Source: Datura wrightii (taxonomy: Eukaryota > Streptophyta > Magnoliopsida > Solanales > Solanaceae). Taken from it: a stretch of 64,000 nucleotides of DNA. The stretch covers positions 91,033,501 through 91,097,500 of the forward strand of contig JASDFA010000020.1 of assembly GCA_035772735.1 (NCBI GenBank), read 5' to 3'. Position numbers and translations under genes: made by a program. Shown here piece after piece: positions 1 through 11,181 of this stretch (its first letter is position 1; every line of letters begins with the position of its first letter). The notes under the pieces were generated by a model. The model ran no database searches. It was not told the DNA's origin and saw only the letters and a list, made by a program, of their open reading frames with translations.

Positions 1-1928
1 CTAGCTAAAGCTAGAAATCGGAAGCTATGTTGGGTTTCCGTTTTTTGTATGTTGTTGTTGAAGTTGCTGCTTGTTTTGAAGGTTGGAAAAGCTGTGTTTG
101 ATGAGAATATACTCTATATTTTTGGGAGTTGTTCATGAGGAAAGCGAGGTAACTTCCTATTTCTATTTTACCTCAAACTTGTAGAAACAAGTTGAAGTAA
201 GAAATGTTAAATCTTGTCGTATTTGTTTGTGTTGTGACTGCATATTGGTGTAACATTTTGGCTGGATAAATTGGCGTGAAGCATCCTTGTAACTTGGTTA
301 TATACTCAAGTAATTGAAGGGGGTAGGTGCTGGTTGTTGAAGGAAAGAAGCGACTAGATAAAGCTCGTCAAAACAAGGTATGTTAAGGCTAAACTCTCTT
401 CGGTAACTTTTCTTCGTCATATTGTCGATACAACTTTTTGTCAATCGTAGTAGTGTTCATGACTATATTTCTTATTATTTGTTAGTTGCTGTAAGTTGAA
501 CTAGTAACGTTGTATAAGTATCCCTTGCGAGATTTTTCCACATCTAGCTAGTTGCCTTTCGATTAGAAGTGACATAGGAGTCATTTATATGAATTGTTGT
601 TGCTTAAATTAGATATTGATGTCTTGCTGCCTTGACAATATCATGATGGCCTGTGGGTAGCTGCTTAACACTCCTTGTTCATGATTAGCAGCATAACAAG
701 TAGGTTGGCGATAAGATTACATCTTTATGATGCATATATACGACAAAGCTCGCCCTATCCTGACACCTCTAAAGCTAGAGTTTTAATATTATAGTTCAAC
801 CTTCGGGTAGTGGCACCATGACTGACTATTGAAATTTGGTGGCAAGTATCAAGGTGGTGTAACTATCTCTAGTGATATTATAGTTGCATAAGAGATAAAG
901 GTTATCGTACAGGTCACATAAAAGGCCACCTTACTTGTTGATAGATGAATAGATTGTATGATGCATTAATCATGTAATTTGTCAGTTGTTAAGAATTTAG
1001 GCCAACACCCTTAGGCTGTTTATGCAGATCCCACGTACAGATTCCCTAAAAAGGCTATAAGCATGTGTACCCTGCCTATGGGGCTATAGTTTGCTCACAA
1101 GAGCTACAAAATGTCTAGAAAGACTAAATTGAGGCCTACAAAACCATATTGACGTCTATTCACTGATAGATTTCCTTTATGGCTAAGTTGGTAATACTGA
1201 CTCTCAGTAGAGCCTGTGTGCTCGGGGTACAGTTACAGGAGCCCAGTAGGCTCAAATATAGCTACAGGGTCCTAGAAGGTTCAAGATACAATTAGGTATA
1301 TCGGAGCCAAGTCTGCCCAAAATACAGTTACAGCTTGCCTACGAGGCTACAATGTTACAAATAGGGATTTGTAGATTGAGGTATACCTGCTAGGGCTTAT
1401 GGGGGCACAGGTCGATTGTTGTTAGTTGTTTGTACCTTCCAGGCTTATGGGGGCCAGGCTAGGTTATTTTTTTGCTACTGCCTATTTAGTTTCCTATATA
1501 ACTTAACAAGATATCGTAGGTTATTCTCTTATTCTTATACCAGATTACATTCCATTCTTACTTTTAGTTTAGTTCCAACTTATTATTATCGCCATAAATA
1601 TTCAGTGCATTGTTGTGCTAACACCCAATCTTGGAGGCGCAACACTCTTGCCTGCAGATTTTGACAAACAAGTTCATGGACCTCCTTAGTAGCAGTCCAG
1701 GCTCAGCACATTGGTCAGGTCTTCTCTTTTGGAGTTTCCATACATTAGAGGTTTGCTTTTCTTTTGTTGTATAGTTCTTTTGGGTAGGCCAGGGTCCTTT
1801 CTCAACCAAGTAATTATTCCTTAGAGGCTTGCAAATAATGGGATTGTAGATGTACGTTGTTGTCCATGTTAGCTATGTTACTTTGTCTGAGCAGTTTGGT
1901 GGACTTAATGGCCCTTTTATACATATAC

Positions 1929-1974
<46 letters not shown>

Positions 1975-2252
1975 GTATACCTTTCACTTAATTTTATTTA
2001 GACAATACTGTTGTCTAGTCGGCCCTTATAGGATGTTATTGTTATTGTGATATGTTGGGTCAGCTAAATATCTCTGCAGGTGTTTATATTGGGTCCTTGT
2101 CAGCTAAGGGCTTCTTTAAGTCGAGATATACTTGTTTGTCTTCTTGATTACGTGATGCTGGTGTGCATGAGAGGTGTATATGTCCAGCTAAGTCAGCCCA
2201 AGGTCTAGTGTGGCATTAGTTTTAATTTATGCCTCCCAGGGTGAGGCGTGGA
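1..2252 (+). repeat. 5' LTR of the Tekay relic (partial)
   Basis: From about 835 onward it aligns with the 3' LTR at 7480-8860, including landmarks such as the 'cttatgggggc' word near 1397 and 1446 (counterparts near 8040 and 8090). The right end (GGTGAGGCGTGG) is a mutated form of the usual GGTGGGGCGTGACA terminus. Positions 1-834 have no counterpart in the 3' LTR, which appears to have lost that part. The true LTR start lies left of the window. Exact right edge uncertain by a few bases. Confidence 0.75.
1921..1979. repeat. (TACA)n/(TA)n microsatellite in LTR
   Basis: CATA/CATAC repeats followed by a run of TA dinucleotides. The matching position of the 3' LTR (about 8562-8586) holds a shorter TA run followed by GT repeats, so the tract has expanded and changed independently in the two LTRs. 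Confidence 0.9.
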
Positions 2253-2257
2253 AAACT

Positions 2258-2269
2258 TGGTATCAAAGC
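2258..2269 (+). other. Primer binding site, initiator tRNA-Met type
   Basis: TGGTATCAAAGC lies a few bases after the 5' LTR end. It matches the TGGTATCAGAGC complement of the plant initiator tRNA-Met 3' end with one substitution. This is the normal primer of Tekay-type elements and fixes the + orientation. Confidence 0.85.
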
Positions 2270-2562
2270 AATGTCGTATCCTAAAGAGTCTACAAGCCGT
2301 GTCTAGTAGAGTTTTGTTTATAAATGTGTTGTGCACCAAATATTATAAGCAGGAAGCTACAAGGCATGATAACATGGTTACCTTTTTTTGTCTTCTCAAA
2401 TCATGCTATAAAGCAGAGTTGTATAGGGTTGAGTCGCTAAGTTCATATTGTTATGTCAGTCTGCAGAGACGCCTGATAGAAGACATACTACAACCAGTTG
2501 AGCGCAGGATATAGTAACAGGAGAGGGTATTAGTAGGGTGCCACAGTCGGAAATGACTTAAC

Positions 2563-3470
2563 ATGGGACCTAAAGGGAGACATCCTCTCGATCTGCCCAC
2601 CATTCCCCACTATACCAGGAACCTCCCAGGGCTACAGATGTGCCATCAACACATCCAGTACTTCCTACACTCTCAGACCACGATGTCAGGAGTGCAGTAT
2701 ATATGTTGGCTTAGATGATGGCTACTCAGCATCAACCAATGGCAGTAGTTATTGTCGGGCCCATTGAGGGACCCAAAAAATCGATGATTCAAGAGTTTCA
2801 TGAATTGAGTCCTCCCTAATTTACGGAGACAGACCACAAAGAGGACCTTCAACACTTTTTAGAGTAGTTGTAAAGAACATTCAGGGTTATCCATGCTTCA
2901 TCCATAGATTCAATTGAGATAGTGGTGTTCCGATTGCGAGATATAGCAGTTTTATAGTACGAGAGTTAGGAGAGATCAAGAGGCAGTTTTGTGGTACGGA
3001 GAGTTAGCACAAAAGGGCCAAGCTAGCTGATTTATATACAGAGCCCCAAGGTGGACCCAGACCCTGAGTCTCAGGTAGGCCACCTAGGTCTTCACCCCAA
3101 TAACAACAAGGTAGTAGGTCAGATTGTTGTGGGCAATTCGATCCAGGTGAGAGTTCATGAGCATCAGGCTCGTAGCAGCAGACAGGCTCCAATCGAATGA
3201 GGCCAATCCCGCCGTGTTGTGCTATGTGTTGTAGGAGGCATTGTGGGATATACAGATATGGTTCCATAACTTGCTACCATTGTGGACATAAGAGTCATAT
3301 GATAAGGGACTACCAGACTATAGATCAGGGTGATAGGGGTCAGCAGACTAGATAATTAGCAGGGTCACATTCGCCAGCACCTTCTATATGGTGTAGGACC
3401 CAGACTTCAGCAGGTAGAGGTAGAGGCAGAATAGGAGCATCCAGTTCTGGTAGTGGTTAGAGCTATATAT
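2563..3470 (+). pseudogene. Tekay gag remnant
   Basis: Readable in pieces through several frames. Near 2780-2960 the translation resembles the conserved Tekay gag block (text like IQEFHELSPP, then TETDHKEDLQHFLE). A zinc-knuckle remnant at about 3273-3315 reads CYHCGHKSHMIRDY, a CX2CX4HX4C pattern whose last cysteine has become tyrosine. Gag would package element RNA in cytoplasmic virus-like particles. Stops throughout exclude a functional product. Identification rests on the order of domains and the zinc knuckle; the first ATG is approximate. Confidence 0.65.
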
Positions 3471-3499
3471 ATGCACTAGAAGGACGACAAGACTCTGAG

Positions 3500-3893
3500 T
3501 CATCATCAGATGTTGTGAAAGGTACACTACATGTTTATTCCCACTTGGTATATTCTTTGATAGTTCTAGGCTCCACTCTGTCCTATGTTACCCCACTGGT
3601 AGCAAAGAAATTTTGTATAGTACCAGAATTGCTCTGATGACCATTTTCTGTGTGTATACCAATTGGTAAATCTATTATCGCCTGGGGAGTTTATCGAGGC
3701 TGTACGGTGGAAATTGTTGACCGCCAAACCTTCATAGTCTTGATAGAGTTAGAGATGAATGATTTTGATGTAATTATGGACATGGATTGGCTAGCATCAT
3801 GTTATGCCAATAATGAGTGCTGGACAAAGATTGTTAGATTCCATTTTCTTGGAGAAGCAATTCGGGAATGAAAGGGCACTATTGTTGCGCCTA
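3500..3893 (+). pseudogene. Tekay aspartic protease remnant
   Basis: The segment LIVLGSTLSYVTPLVAKKF (about 3557-3613) corresponds to the catalytic loop that normally reads DPGSTLS; the catalytic aspartate is lost. Downstream, DFDVIMDMDWLASCYA (3763-3810) matches the second conserved protease block of Tekay elements (FDVILGMDWL). The protease would cut the Gag-Pol polyprotein in the particle. An in-frame stop at about 3636 separates the two blocks. It follows gag and precedes RT in the normal order. Confidence 0.8.
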
Positions 3894-3959
3894 AAGGTAG
3901 GTTCATATCCTATCTCTGGCCAAGGAAGCTGATTTGAAAGGGTTGTATTTATCATATTG

Positions 3960-5390
3960 TTAGAGTTCAGGATGTGAAGGCAGAAACCCCAACTCTTCGA
4001 TTTATTCCAGTGGTTAGTGAATTTCTGGATGTGTTTCCAGATAAGCTCTCTAGTATTCCCTCAGAAAGGGAAATCAATTTTTCCATTGATATTCTACAAG
4101 ATACACAACCCATATCTACTTCTACTTACAGAATTGCTCCTGCAGAGCTAAGGGTGTTGAAGAATCAACTGAAGGACTTGCTTGATAAAGGCTTTATCAG
4201 GCCTATTGGTTCACCTTGGGGTGTGCCAGTCTTTTTGTGAGAAAGAAAGACAGCTCCCTACGAATGTGTGTAGATTATCGATAACTATATTGAGTCACTA
4301 TTAATAACAAATACCCCCTCCCAAGGATAGATGGCTTGTTTGATCAGCTGCAAGATGCAAAATATTTTTCAAAGATTTATTTGAGATCTGGGTACCATCA
4401 AGTACAAGTTCAGGAGAAAGATATTCCATCAATAAATTTTAGAACCAAATATGACCACTTTTAGTTCTTGATGATGTCTTTCGGATTGATGAATTCCCCA
4501 ACAGTGTTTATGGACCTAATGAATAGTATATTCAGGCCATTATTAGATCTATTCATGATAGTATTTATTTATGATATCATAGTATATTCACATTCAGAGG
4601 CTGAGTATAGAGACCATCTGCGAGCAGTACTCTAGGTACTTAGAGATCATGAGTTGTATGCCAAGTAATCTAAATGCGAGTTCTAGTTTAATTTTGTGGC
4701 TTTCTTGGGCCACATTGTGTTAGACGCAAGTATACTAGTTGACCCACAGAAAATAGAGGCCGTGAAGACTTGTCCTAGAACCACATCTCCCACCGAAGTT
4801 CGGAGTTTTTGGTGCTTAGCTGGATATTATAGAATATTTGTGGAAAGATTATCTGCCCTATCGGCTCTGTTGATGAGGCTAACTCAGAAGGAAGGTAAGT
4901 TCCGTTAGACCAAGGCTTTTGAGCAGAGATTTTAGGGATTGAAATGCAGACTCACATCTGCACTAGTGTTAGCCTTACTAGAAGGCTCAGAGGGATATGT
5001 TATATATTGTGACACCTCAGGAATTAGGTCAGGGTGTGTTCCAATATACATGATGATTGCCTATGCTTCAAGATAATTGAGGATGCATGAGAAAATTACC
5101 CCATCCATGATTAAGAGTTGGTTGCATTTGTACATGTATTGATGATCTGGAGACATTATTTATATGGTGTTCATGTCGACATCTTTACAGATTACAAGAG
5201 TCTTCATTATATCTTCAAACAAAAAGAGTTAAACCTGCGACAATGTCATTGGCTTAAGTTGCTGAAAGACTATGACATAGATATCTTGTATCACCCAAGG
5301 AAGGCTAATGTAGTAGCCGATGCCCTTAGTCGTAGATCTATGCATAGCTTGTCATATCTGAGCCCAGAAAAAAGAGAATTGGCTTGATAG
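3960..5390 (+). pseudogene. Tekay reverse transcriptase and RNase H remnant
   Basis: The RT entry block, VVSEFLDVFPDKLSSIPSER, and the following block ending in GFIRPIGSPWGVPV (3974-4235) are clear. Later pieces include MSFGLMNSP near 4470 and FIYDIIVYS near 4563-4590, where the FIDD active-site motif has its first aspartate replaced by tyrosine. The RNase H tail at 5118-5387 contains FTDYKSLHYIF and the connection text HPRKANVVADALSRR. These enzymes would copy element RNA into DNA. Several stops and frame changes occur (for example near 4240, 4460 and 4906), so this is a dead pol segment. High confidence in family, none in activity. Confidence 0.85.
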
Positions 5391-5439
5391 CAACACTAAT
5401 TGTCTAGTTTAGGAGTCCGGTTGATAGACTCAGATGGTA

Positions 5440-6580
5440 GCGACTTGTGATTCATAACACCGCAATTTCATGGCTAGTTGTGGAGGTGAAAGAACGTCAG
5501 TATGAGGATCCTAGCTTAGTACAACATAGAGACAGGGCTCAGCAAGATTGGTCATTGTCCTTTGAGATAGCCGAGGATGAAGATTTGAGATTCAAGGATG
5601 GACTCTATGTTCCCAATATTGCAGGGCTTCCCCAATAGATCATGGAAAGGTAGATTATTCCCGCTATTCTTTTCACCCGGGTTTGAAAAAGATGTACCAA
5701 GATATAAAAGAAATCTATTGGTGGCATGGAATAAAGAAAGATATTTCTGAGTTGGAAGCACAATTTCCCAAGTGCAAGCAGGTAAAAGCTAAACATCAGA
5801 AGCCCGACGGATTAACTAAGGAGATAGACGTGCTTATGTGGAAATGGGAAGCCATCAAAATGGATTTTTTATAGGCTTACCCTATATCAGGTGTAAATTT
5901 GATTCTATTTGGGTCATTGTGGGTAGACTAACAAAATCAACCCATTTCATGCCAGTTAGAACTACATTTACAGCTAAAGATTATGTAATGTTATATATCA
6001 GAGAGAGAGTTAGATTCCATGGTGTCTAGTATCTATTATTTCTGACAAAGGGGCATAATTTACAACAAATTTCTGGAAGACATTCCAAAAGGGATTGGGG
6101 ACATAGGTTAATTTAAGTACAACTTTTCATCCCTAGACATATGTCAAGGCTGAGCGCACAATTCAGACACTCGAGGATATGTTATAGGCATGCATGCTAG
6201 ACTTCAGGAGAATTTGGGATGATCTCCTACCTCTTATTGAGTTTGCATATAATAACAGTTACCATTCTAACATTAAGATGGTGCCTTATGAGGTCTTGTA
6301 TGGGTGGAAATGCAGAATTCCCATTGGATGGTTTGAGGTAGGCGAATCAGGGCTGATTGGACCTGACTTGATACATCAATCTGAAGAGAAAGTTAAGCTC
6401 ATTAGAGAGAGATTGTTGACAGCTCAAAGTCATCAGAAATCTTACTCTAATGCATGATGTAGAGATTTGGAGTTATGTGTTGATGACTGGGTATTCCTGA
6501 AAGTCTCGCCTATAAAGGGTGTTATGAGATTTGGGAAGAAGGGCAAGCTTAGCCCAAGATTCATTGGGCCATAACGAATT
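5440..6580 (+). pseudogene. Tekay integrase remnant
   Basis: The zinc-binding region is visible at 5683-5800 (KEIYWWHGIKKDISELEAQ, with only part of the HHCC set left). The core follows as WKWEAIKMDFL at 5841-5873, VGRLTKSTHFMPVRTTFTAK at 5919-5980, and LLPLIEFAYNNSYHSN at 6220-6270. Stops occur near 5639, 5873 and 6030. Family knowledge says this protein inserts the cDNA into chromatin. It lies between RNase H and the chromodomain as expected. Confidence 0.85.
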
Positions 6581-6689
6581 CTCAAGAAGATAGGCCTAGT
6601 TTCTTATGACCTATAGTTTCCTCCAGGGCTAGAATATGTTTATCCAATTTTCCATGTATTGATGCTACAAAAGTGAATTGGAGACCCTT

Positions 6690-6910
6690 CTCGAGTCATC
6701 CCAATTGAGGATGTTCAGATCACAAAAGAGTTGCCCTACGAAGAAACTCCAATTGCCATATTAGATCGATAGGTCCATAGATTGAGGACAAAATATTTGG
6801 CTTCGGTTAAAGTCCTTTGGAGAAATAGAAATGTGGAAAAAGTGACCTGTGAAGCTTGGGACGACATGAGATTCAGATATTTGCACTTATTTTCGACCCC
6901 AAGGTGATAG
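6690..6910 (+). pseudogene. Chromodomain remnant at integrase C-terminus
   Basis: The translation reads YEETPIAILDR, a stop, then VHRLRTKYLASVKVLWRNRN and VEKVTCEAWDDMRFRYLHLF. This matches the C-terminal targeting domain of Tekay-clade integrases (usual pattern: ILDRQVRRLR, SVKVLWRN, ATWEAE). In the family this domain directs insertion to marked heterochromatin. It is the strongest single evidence for the chromovirus assignment. Confidence 0.8.
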
Positions 6911-7186
6911 CATATCAAATCAGATTATTACACTCTAGGCCATAAACCTATTTGGACTTTATATTTTTTCTTATTATTATCGATGTTGTATGTTGTGTGC
7001 ATTCTTATTACGGAGTTGGGATGTTTAGCAATTTGTGTCCTTCTGTGAGACTTCTAGGGTGCACTTTTCTACGTTTCAAGTTTTTAGATAGTCCATATTA
7101 CAGGAGAAACTCTGCCGAAATTTTTTTCCAACTACTCCTATAAGCTTGAATTCATGAATCTATGTTACATTAGAGGACGAATGTTC

Positions 7187-7200
7187 CTAAGGAGGAAGGA
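7187..7200 (+). other. Polypurine tract of the Tekay relic
   Basis: CTAAGGAGGAAGGA lies directly before the 3' LTR start (TACAACATTCTG, a decayed TGTAACATCC-like start). Purine-rich primer for plus-strand DNA synthesis. Confidence 0.65.
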
Positions 7201-8860
7201 TACAACATTCTGTATCATTCAAGTGATAAAGTCATAATTTTGAGCTATTGCCAAGAGTTCTTAGTACCACAAGAAGAAGGTGTTATGAGGTATTCATATC
7301 ATTCAATTATCACATGTGAAGATTTTAGGTCGAGCAAGTTGTAAAACAAAAATTGGAAAAGTTATCGCAAGTCACTTTTAAAAATTTCTTGAAATTCGGA
7401 TCAAATATCTCGAGGATTTTCTCCGAATCTATAAAGATTTAGCAGACCTACTATGCATCAAATTAAAGGTAATTGAACTTTGGTGGTAAGTATCATGGTG
7501 TTATACCTTTTGCTAGCGATCTTATAGTTTCATACGAGGTACAGGTTGTCGTACAGGTCAAATAAAAGGACACCTTACTTGTTGATAGCTGAATAGATTG
7601 TATGGCACCTTACTCGTCATCTTGTCAGTTGTTAAGAGTTTAGGCCAACACTCTTAGGCTGTTTATGCAGATTTCCATGTACATATTTCCGAGAAAGGCT
7701 ATAAGCAAGCATACCCTGCTACGGGCGTATACTTTGCTTACAAGAGCGACTAAATGTCTCTAGAAACTACATTGGGGCCTACAGAGCCATATTGACGTCT
7801 ATTCACTTATATATTTCCTTTATGCCTGAGTTGGTATTGCTGACCCTTAGTAGAGACTTGTGTGCTTGACGTGCAATTATAGGAGCCCAGAAGGCTCAAA
7901 TACAGCTGTAGGAGCCTAGAATGTTCAAGATACAGTTAGGCATAACAAAGAAAAGTGTGCCCAAGATACAGTTACATCTTTCCTATAGGCCTACACTATT
8001 ACGAATAGGGATTTGTAGATTGAGGAATACCTTCCAGGGCTTATGGGAGCTCAGGTAGGTTACTGATTGTTGTTTTTACCTGCCAGGCTTATGGGGCAAG
8101 GCTAGGTTCTTGTTTGACTATTTCCTATTTTGTTTCCTGTATAATATAACAAGATCTCTTAGGTTATTATCTTATTCATATAGTTGTTACATTCTGTTCT
8201 TACTGTCAATTTAGTTTCAGCTTATTATTATCACCTTACATACTCGGTGCATTTTTGTATTGAAGCCCAAAACTAGAGGCACTGCACTCTTGCCTGCAAG
8301 TTCTGACAAACAGGTTCAGGGACCTCCTTAGTAGCAGTCCAGGCTCAACAAATTGGTCAGCTCCTCTCTTTAGGAGTTGCCATACTTTAGAGGTTTGCCT
8401 TTCTTTTGCTATATAGTTCTTTTGAATAAGTCAGGGTCCTGTCCCGACCAAGTATTTACTCCATAGAAGCTTGCAGATAATGGGATTGTATACAAGTATA
8501 TTGTTGTCCATGTTAGCTCTATTACTTATTATGAGCAGTTTTGTGACCTTAATTGCCCTTATATATATATATGTGTGTGTGTGTGTCTACCTTCCGCTTT
8601 ATCTAATTTTGAAAATATGGTAGTCTTGTCGGACTGTGTAGGATGTTATTATTATTGTGATCTGTTGGGTCAGCTGAATACCAGTAGGTGTTTATATTGT
8701 GACCTTGTCGGCCAAGGGCTTCTTTAAGCCTAGCTATACTTGATTGTTTTTTTGATTATGTGATGTTGGTGTGCCCAGAGGTGTATATGTCTAGCTATGT
8801 CATCTCAAGGTCCAGTGTGACAACAGGTGCCAGTTAGGCCTTCTAGTGTGGGGCATGACA
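7201..8860 (+). repeat. 3' LTR of the Tekay relic, internally deleted
   Basis: Starts after the polypurine tract and ends with GTGTGGGGCATGACA. About 1380 bp (7480-8860) align with 835-2250 of the 5' LTR. The first 280 bp end abruptly at the point where the alignment begins, and the block represented by 1-834 of the 5' LTR is missing, so I infer an internal deletion in this copy. Confidence 0.75.
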
Positions 8861-9452
8861 TGTCATGTCATTCTAGTTTATTGTTCACTCGGGTTGAGTT
8901 CAATTTCTATATGAGGGATTCAAATTAGTATCTCGATTATTTCAATTGTTATCTGATGACATGAACAATGTTGAGGTGTCAAATGAAATTGTATGGGTGA
9001 AATATTAGTAAATGAGGGTTGGCTTGTTAATAGAGCGAGCAGCCCTTATGCATACCATTCTGCCTAGTGAGCCTCACCATAGCGATGAGGTTTTCATTGT
9101 AGAGGGCTCGCTATAGCGATTTTGTGGTTGCTATAGTTCCCTTATCTATCTGCGGAAATCTACTATGGCGAGGCATGAGTCGCCATAGTGTACCCACTGT
9201 AGTAGCAAATCGTCCGCTGCAGCAGACAAATGCTAAATAGAATCTACCCCCTATTTCGAGAAAATTTTGAATTTATCCAAAAGTTGTAATGGCCATAAAC
9301 TATATGAAAAGAAAATCGGCATAAATAAAGTAGGACAAAACAAGGGCCATTGTTCTTCAAATGCCACCAATAGTCACTCATACATCAAAATAAATGAACG
9401 AAATGACCAATTCAAAGTAAATTATTTAGAACATACATGAAAACAATATTGT
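8861..9452. repeat. Unassigned repeat-like DNA with a CGCTATAGCG word cluster
   Basis: No coding signal recognised. Between about 9070 and 9235 the word CGCTATAGCG recurs in variants on both strands: CCATAGCGATGAG (9078-9090), the perfect 12-base palindrome TCGCTATAGCGA (9108-9119), TTGCTATAG, CTATGGCGAGG and GTCGCCATAG. The pattern resembles the word clusters in the LTRs further right, so this may be a piece of another LTR, but no LTR edge was found. Confidence 0.45.
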
Positions 9453-9989
9453 TCAACAAATAGCAAACAAGGGAAAGAAACTACCTAAGTAGAGGGACAT
9501 GGACGGGGAGATGCACTGTGACACTGCCCAGTTGATCGCCTCATCACTACTAGCACCAAATCCACTAAACTTCCTGCTATCGAAATTGCAGAGGAAGGAG
9601 AACTCATAGGCATCCTCCTTGTACACCTTGGGAAGCTTTGAGTGGAGAGCGAGAGTCCTCAATACCTTCTTCATTCCCATCCACATCTTTATGATCAGTT
9701 TGTCCTGAAACTGCCTATTCTTTAGTACCTCTAAGTCGGTCTAAAGCTCCACTTTAGCCTGGAACATGGAACCAAGGGCATCTTGTAATGCTTTAGTGCC
9801 ATATTTAGTAGTAGTCGATGATCTGCTATCTGGGGGAGGCCTGGGCAAGCCCCTTAGCAACTCCTTCATGGCAGCGATGTCTACCTCGATGCGGTCAAAA
9901 AGACCTGAAGTCCTAGAAGGCTAACCCCAGCCCCACTACCATCATACTTATCTACATCCTCCTTCGCTGAAGTCCTAGAAGGGTGTACC
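9453..9989 (-). pseudogene. Unrecognised minus-strand coding remnant
   Basis: Read on the minus strand, 9970-9453 gives a fairly continuous protein-like text: DIAAMKELLRGLPRPP, then ALGSMFQAKVELQTDLEVLK, then GMKKVLRTLALHSKLPKV and DEAINWAVSQC. A stop at about 9743 breaks it. The composition (helical, charged) could fit the C-terminal part of an Athila-type ORF3 lying inverted, but I do not recognise it with certainty. Flanks are repeats on both sides. Confidence 0.3.
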
Positions 9990-10029
9990 CCATCCCCACT
10001 CCCCTAAGAAAAATAGATAGTTCCTTACC

Positions 10030-11020
10030 AATACTATAGCCAACCCTAAGGGACATGTTGGCACGTCAAATGCTCAGTGTATGGCCATTTACACTAGGAG
10101 TGACACGATTGTGCAACCCAAGAGTTGAGAGGTTATTGATCATATGGTTGGTAAGGATATTGACAATGAGCAGGAGGGTAATAATCAAAGTGAGTGGTTG
10201 ATGAAGTCACAAGTTAGTGAGATTATTGATGATATAGTGAAGAAGCCACCAGTAAAAATGGTTGATGAAGATGCTACAATTTCTTCTAAAAGGAACGGGA
10301 ATGCAAAGGATGGTATGAATGAAATTGCTAAATATTTTGCTCTACTTTTTCCTTCTTTAAACAAAGGCTGGCCAAACAAGCTCTTGATACAAAGGTTGGG
10401 AAACGCATTGACTCACTGAAATAAGCCACACTTCGGGTTAAATTTATTGATGCTATCGAAAAGCTATTGGGTTTTCCAAAGTATCTTATGATGTTACTGA
10501 CTAAGAACTCACCAAGTGATAATAAAGATCTGGTTCCTGTGATACGTTGTGTGAGAGTCATCATTTCCAGCACTGTGTTGAGAAAAAGGGTGATCCGAGT
10601 GAGTTCACTGTGCCAAGCCAAACTGAAAAATATGATCACTGGCGTTCCTTATATGACAATAGGGCAAGTATAAATTTGATTCATGTAGCTATAAACAAGA
10701 AATCCACATTGTCCATATTAAATCCTACCTCTGTTCGAGTCTGAATGGTCAATAAGTCTATCAAAACACAAGTAGGGTGGTGGAGGATGTGTTAGTCAAG
10801 CTCGAAATATTTGTGCTTCCAGCTAATTTTGTGTTGTTGGATTGTGATGTGGATAAGGACATCATAATTATCCTTAGGAGACCTTTTCTTTCTACTGGGA
10901 GGGCACTTATGGCCTTGGAGAAGCACGCGATCATGTTCTAAGTCAACAATGAAAGCATTAATTTCAATGCCCGAAGGGCTAATTATTTCCCATAGAAGTT
11001 TGGGATATTAGAATGGCTAA
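10030..11020 (+). pseudogene. Athila gag end and aspartic protease remnant
   Basis: 10030-10130 reads like the Athila gag-protease linker (PKGHVGTSNAQCMAIYTRS, a version of the usual ITTRSG text). Near 10581-10700 the text GDPSEFTVP and DNRASINLIHVAI corresponds to the conserved DPGSFTIP and DLGASINLMP of Athila proteases. The catalytic aspartate is still readable but the neighbouring glycine is arginine. From 10786 VLVKLEIFVLPANFVLLDCD and IIIILRRPFLSTGRALM match the C-terminal protease block. Stops and frame changes are frequent. A 91-residue open stretch at 10144-10419 is acidic gag-derived text without a recognisable domain. Confidence 0.7.
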
Positions 11021-11181
11021 CATTGCTAAAATTGAAGTGGGAGAAGCTGAGCATGTATCCAAGGCATCGTCTAAAAAAAATAAGGCAAAAACCAAATGGA
11101 TAAAACAATACCTATGTGGCTTGAAAAGAAGGAAGTGGGTGAGAAAATCCCATCCTAAGGACAAGTAACCATTTGGTTGAT

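Larger units (their letters stand above)
1..8860 (+). mobile_element. Decayed Tekay/Del chromovirus (Ty3/gypsy), left end cut by window
   Basis: Order on the + strand is LTR, tRNA-iMet primer site, gag, protease, RT-RNase H, integrase, chromodomain, polypurine tract, LTR. The two LTRs align from about 835-2250 and 7480-8860. The coding region carries many stops and frameshifts and changes in protease, zinc-knuckle and RT key residues, so it is an old dead copy. The RT start (PDVFP-like DVFPDKL), the integrase text MDF..GLP and a C-terminal chromodomain place it in Tekay/Del. The 3' LTR ends at 8860 and TGTCA follows as the possible right half of a target-site duplication; the left half is outside the window. 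Confidence 0.85.

Noticed and set aside
1921..1979. CRISPR-like or satellite repeat
   Set aside because: A simple dinucleotide and tetranucleotide microsatellite within an LTR; no spacer structure.
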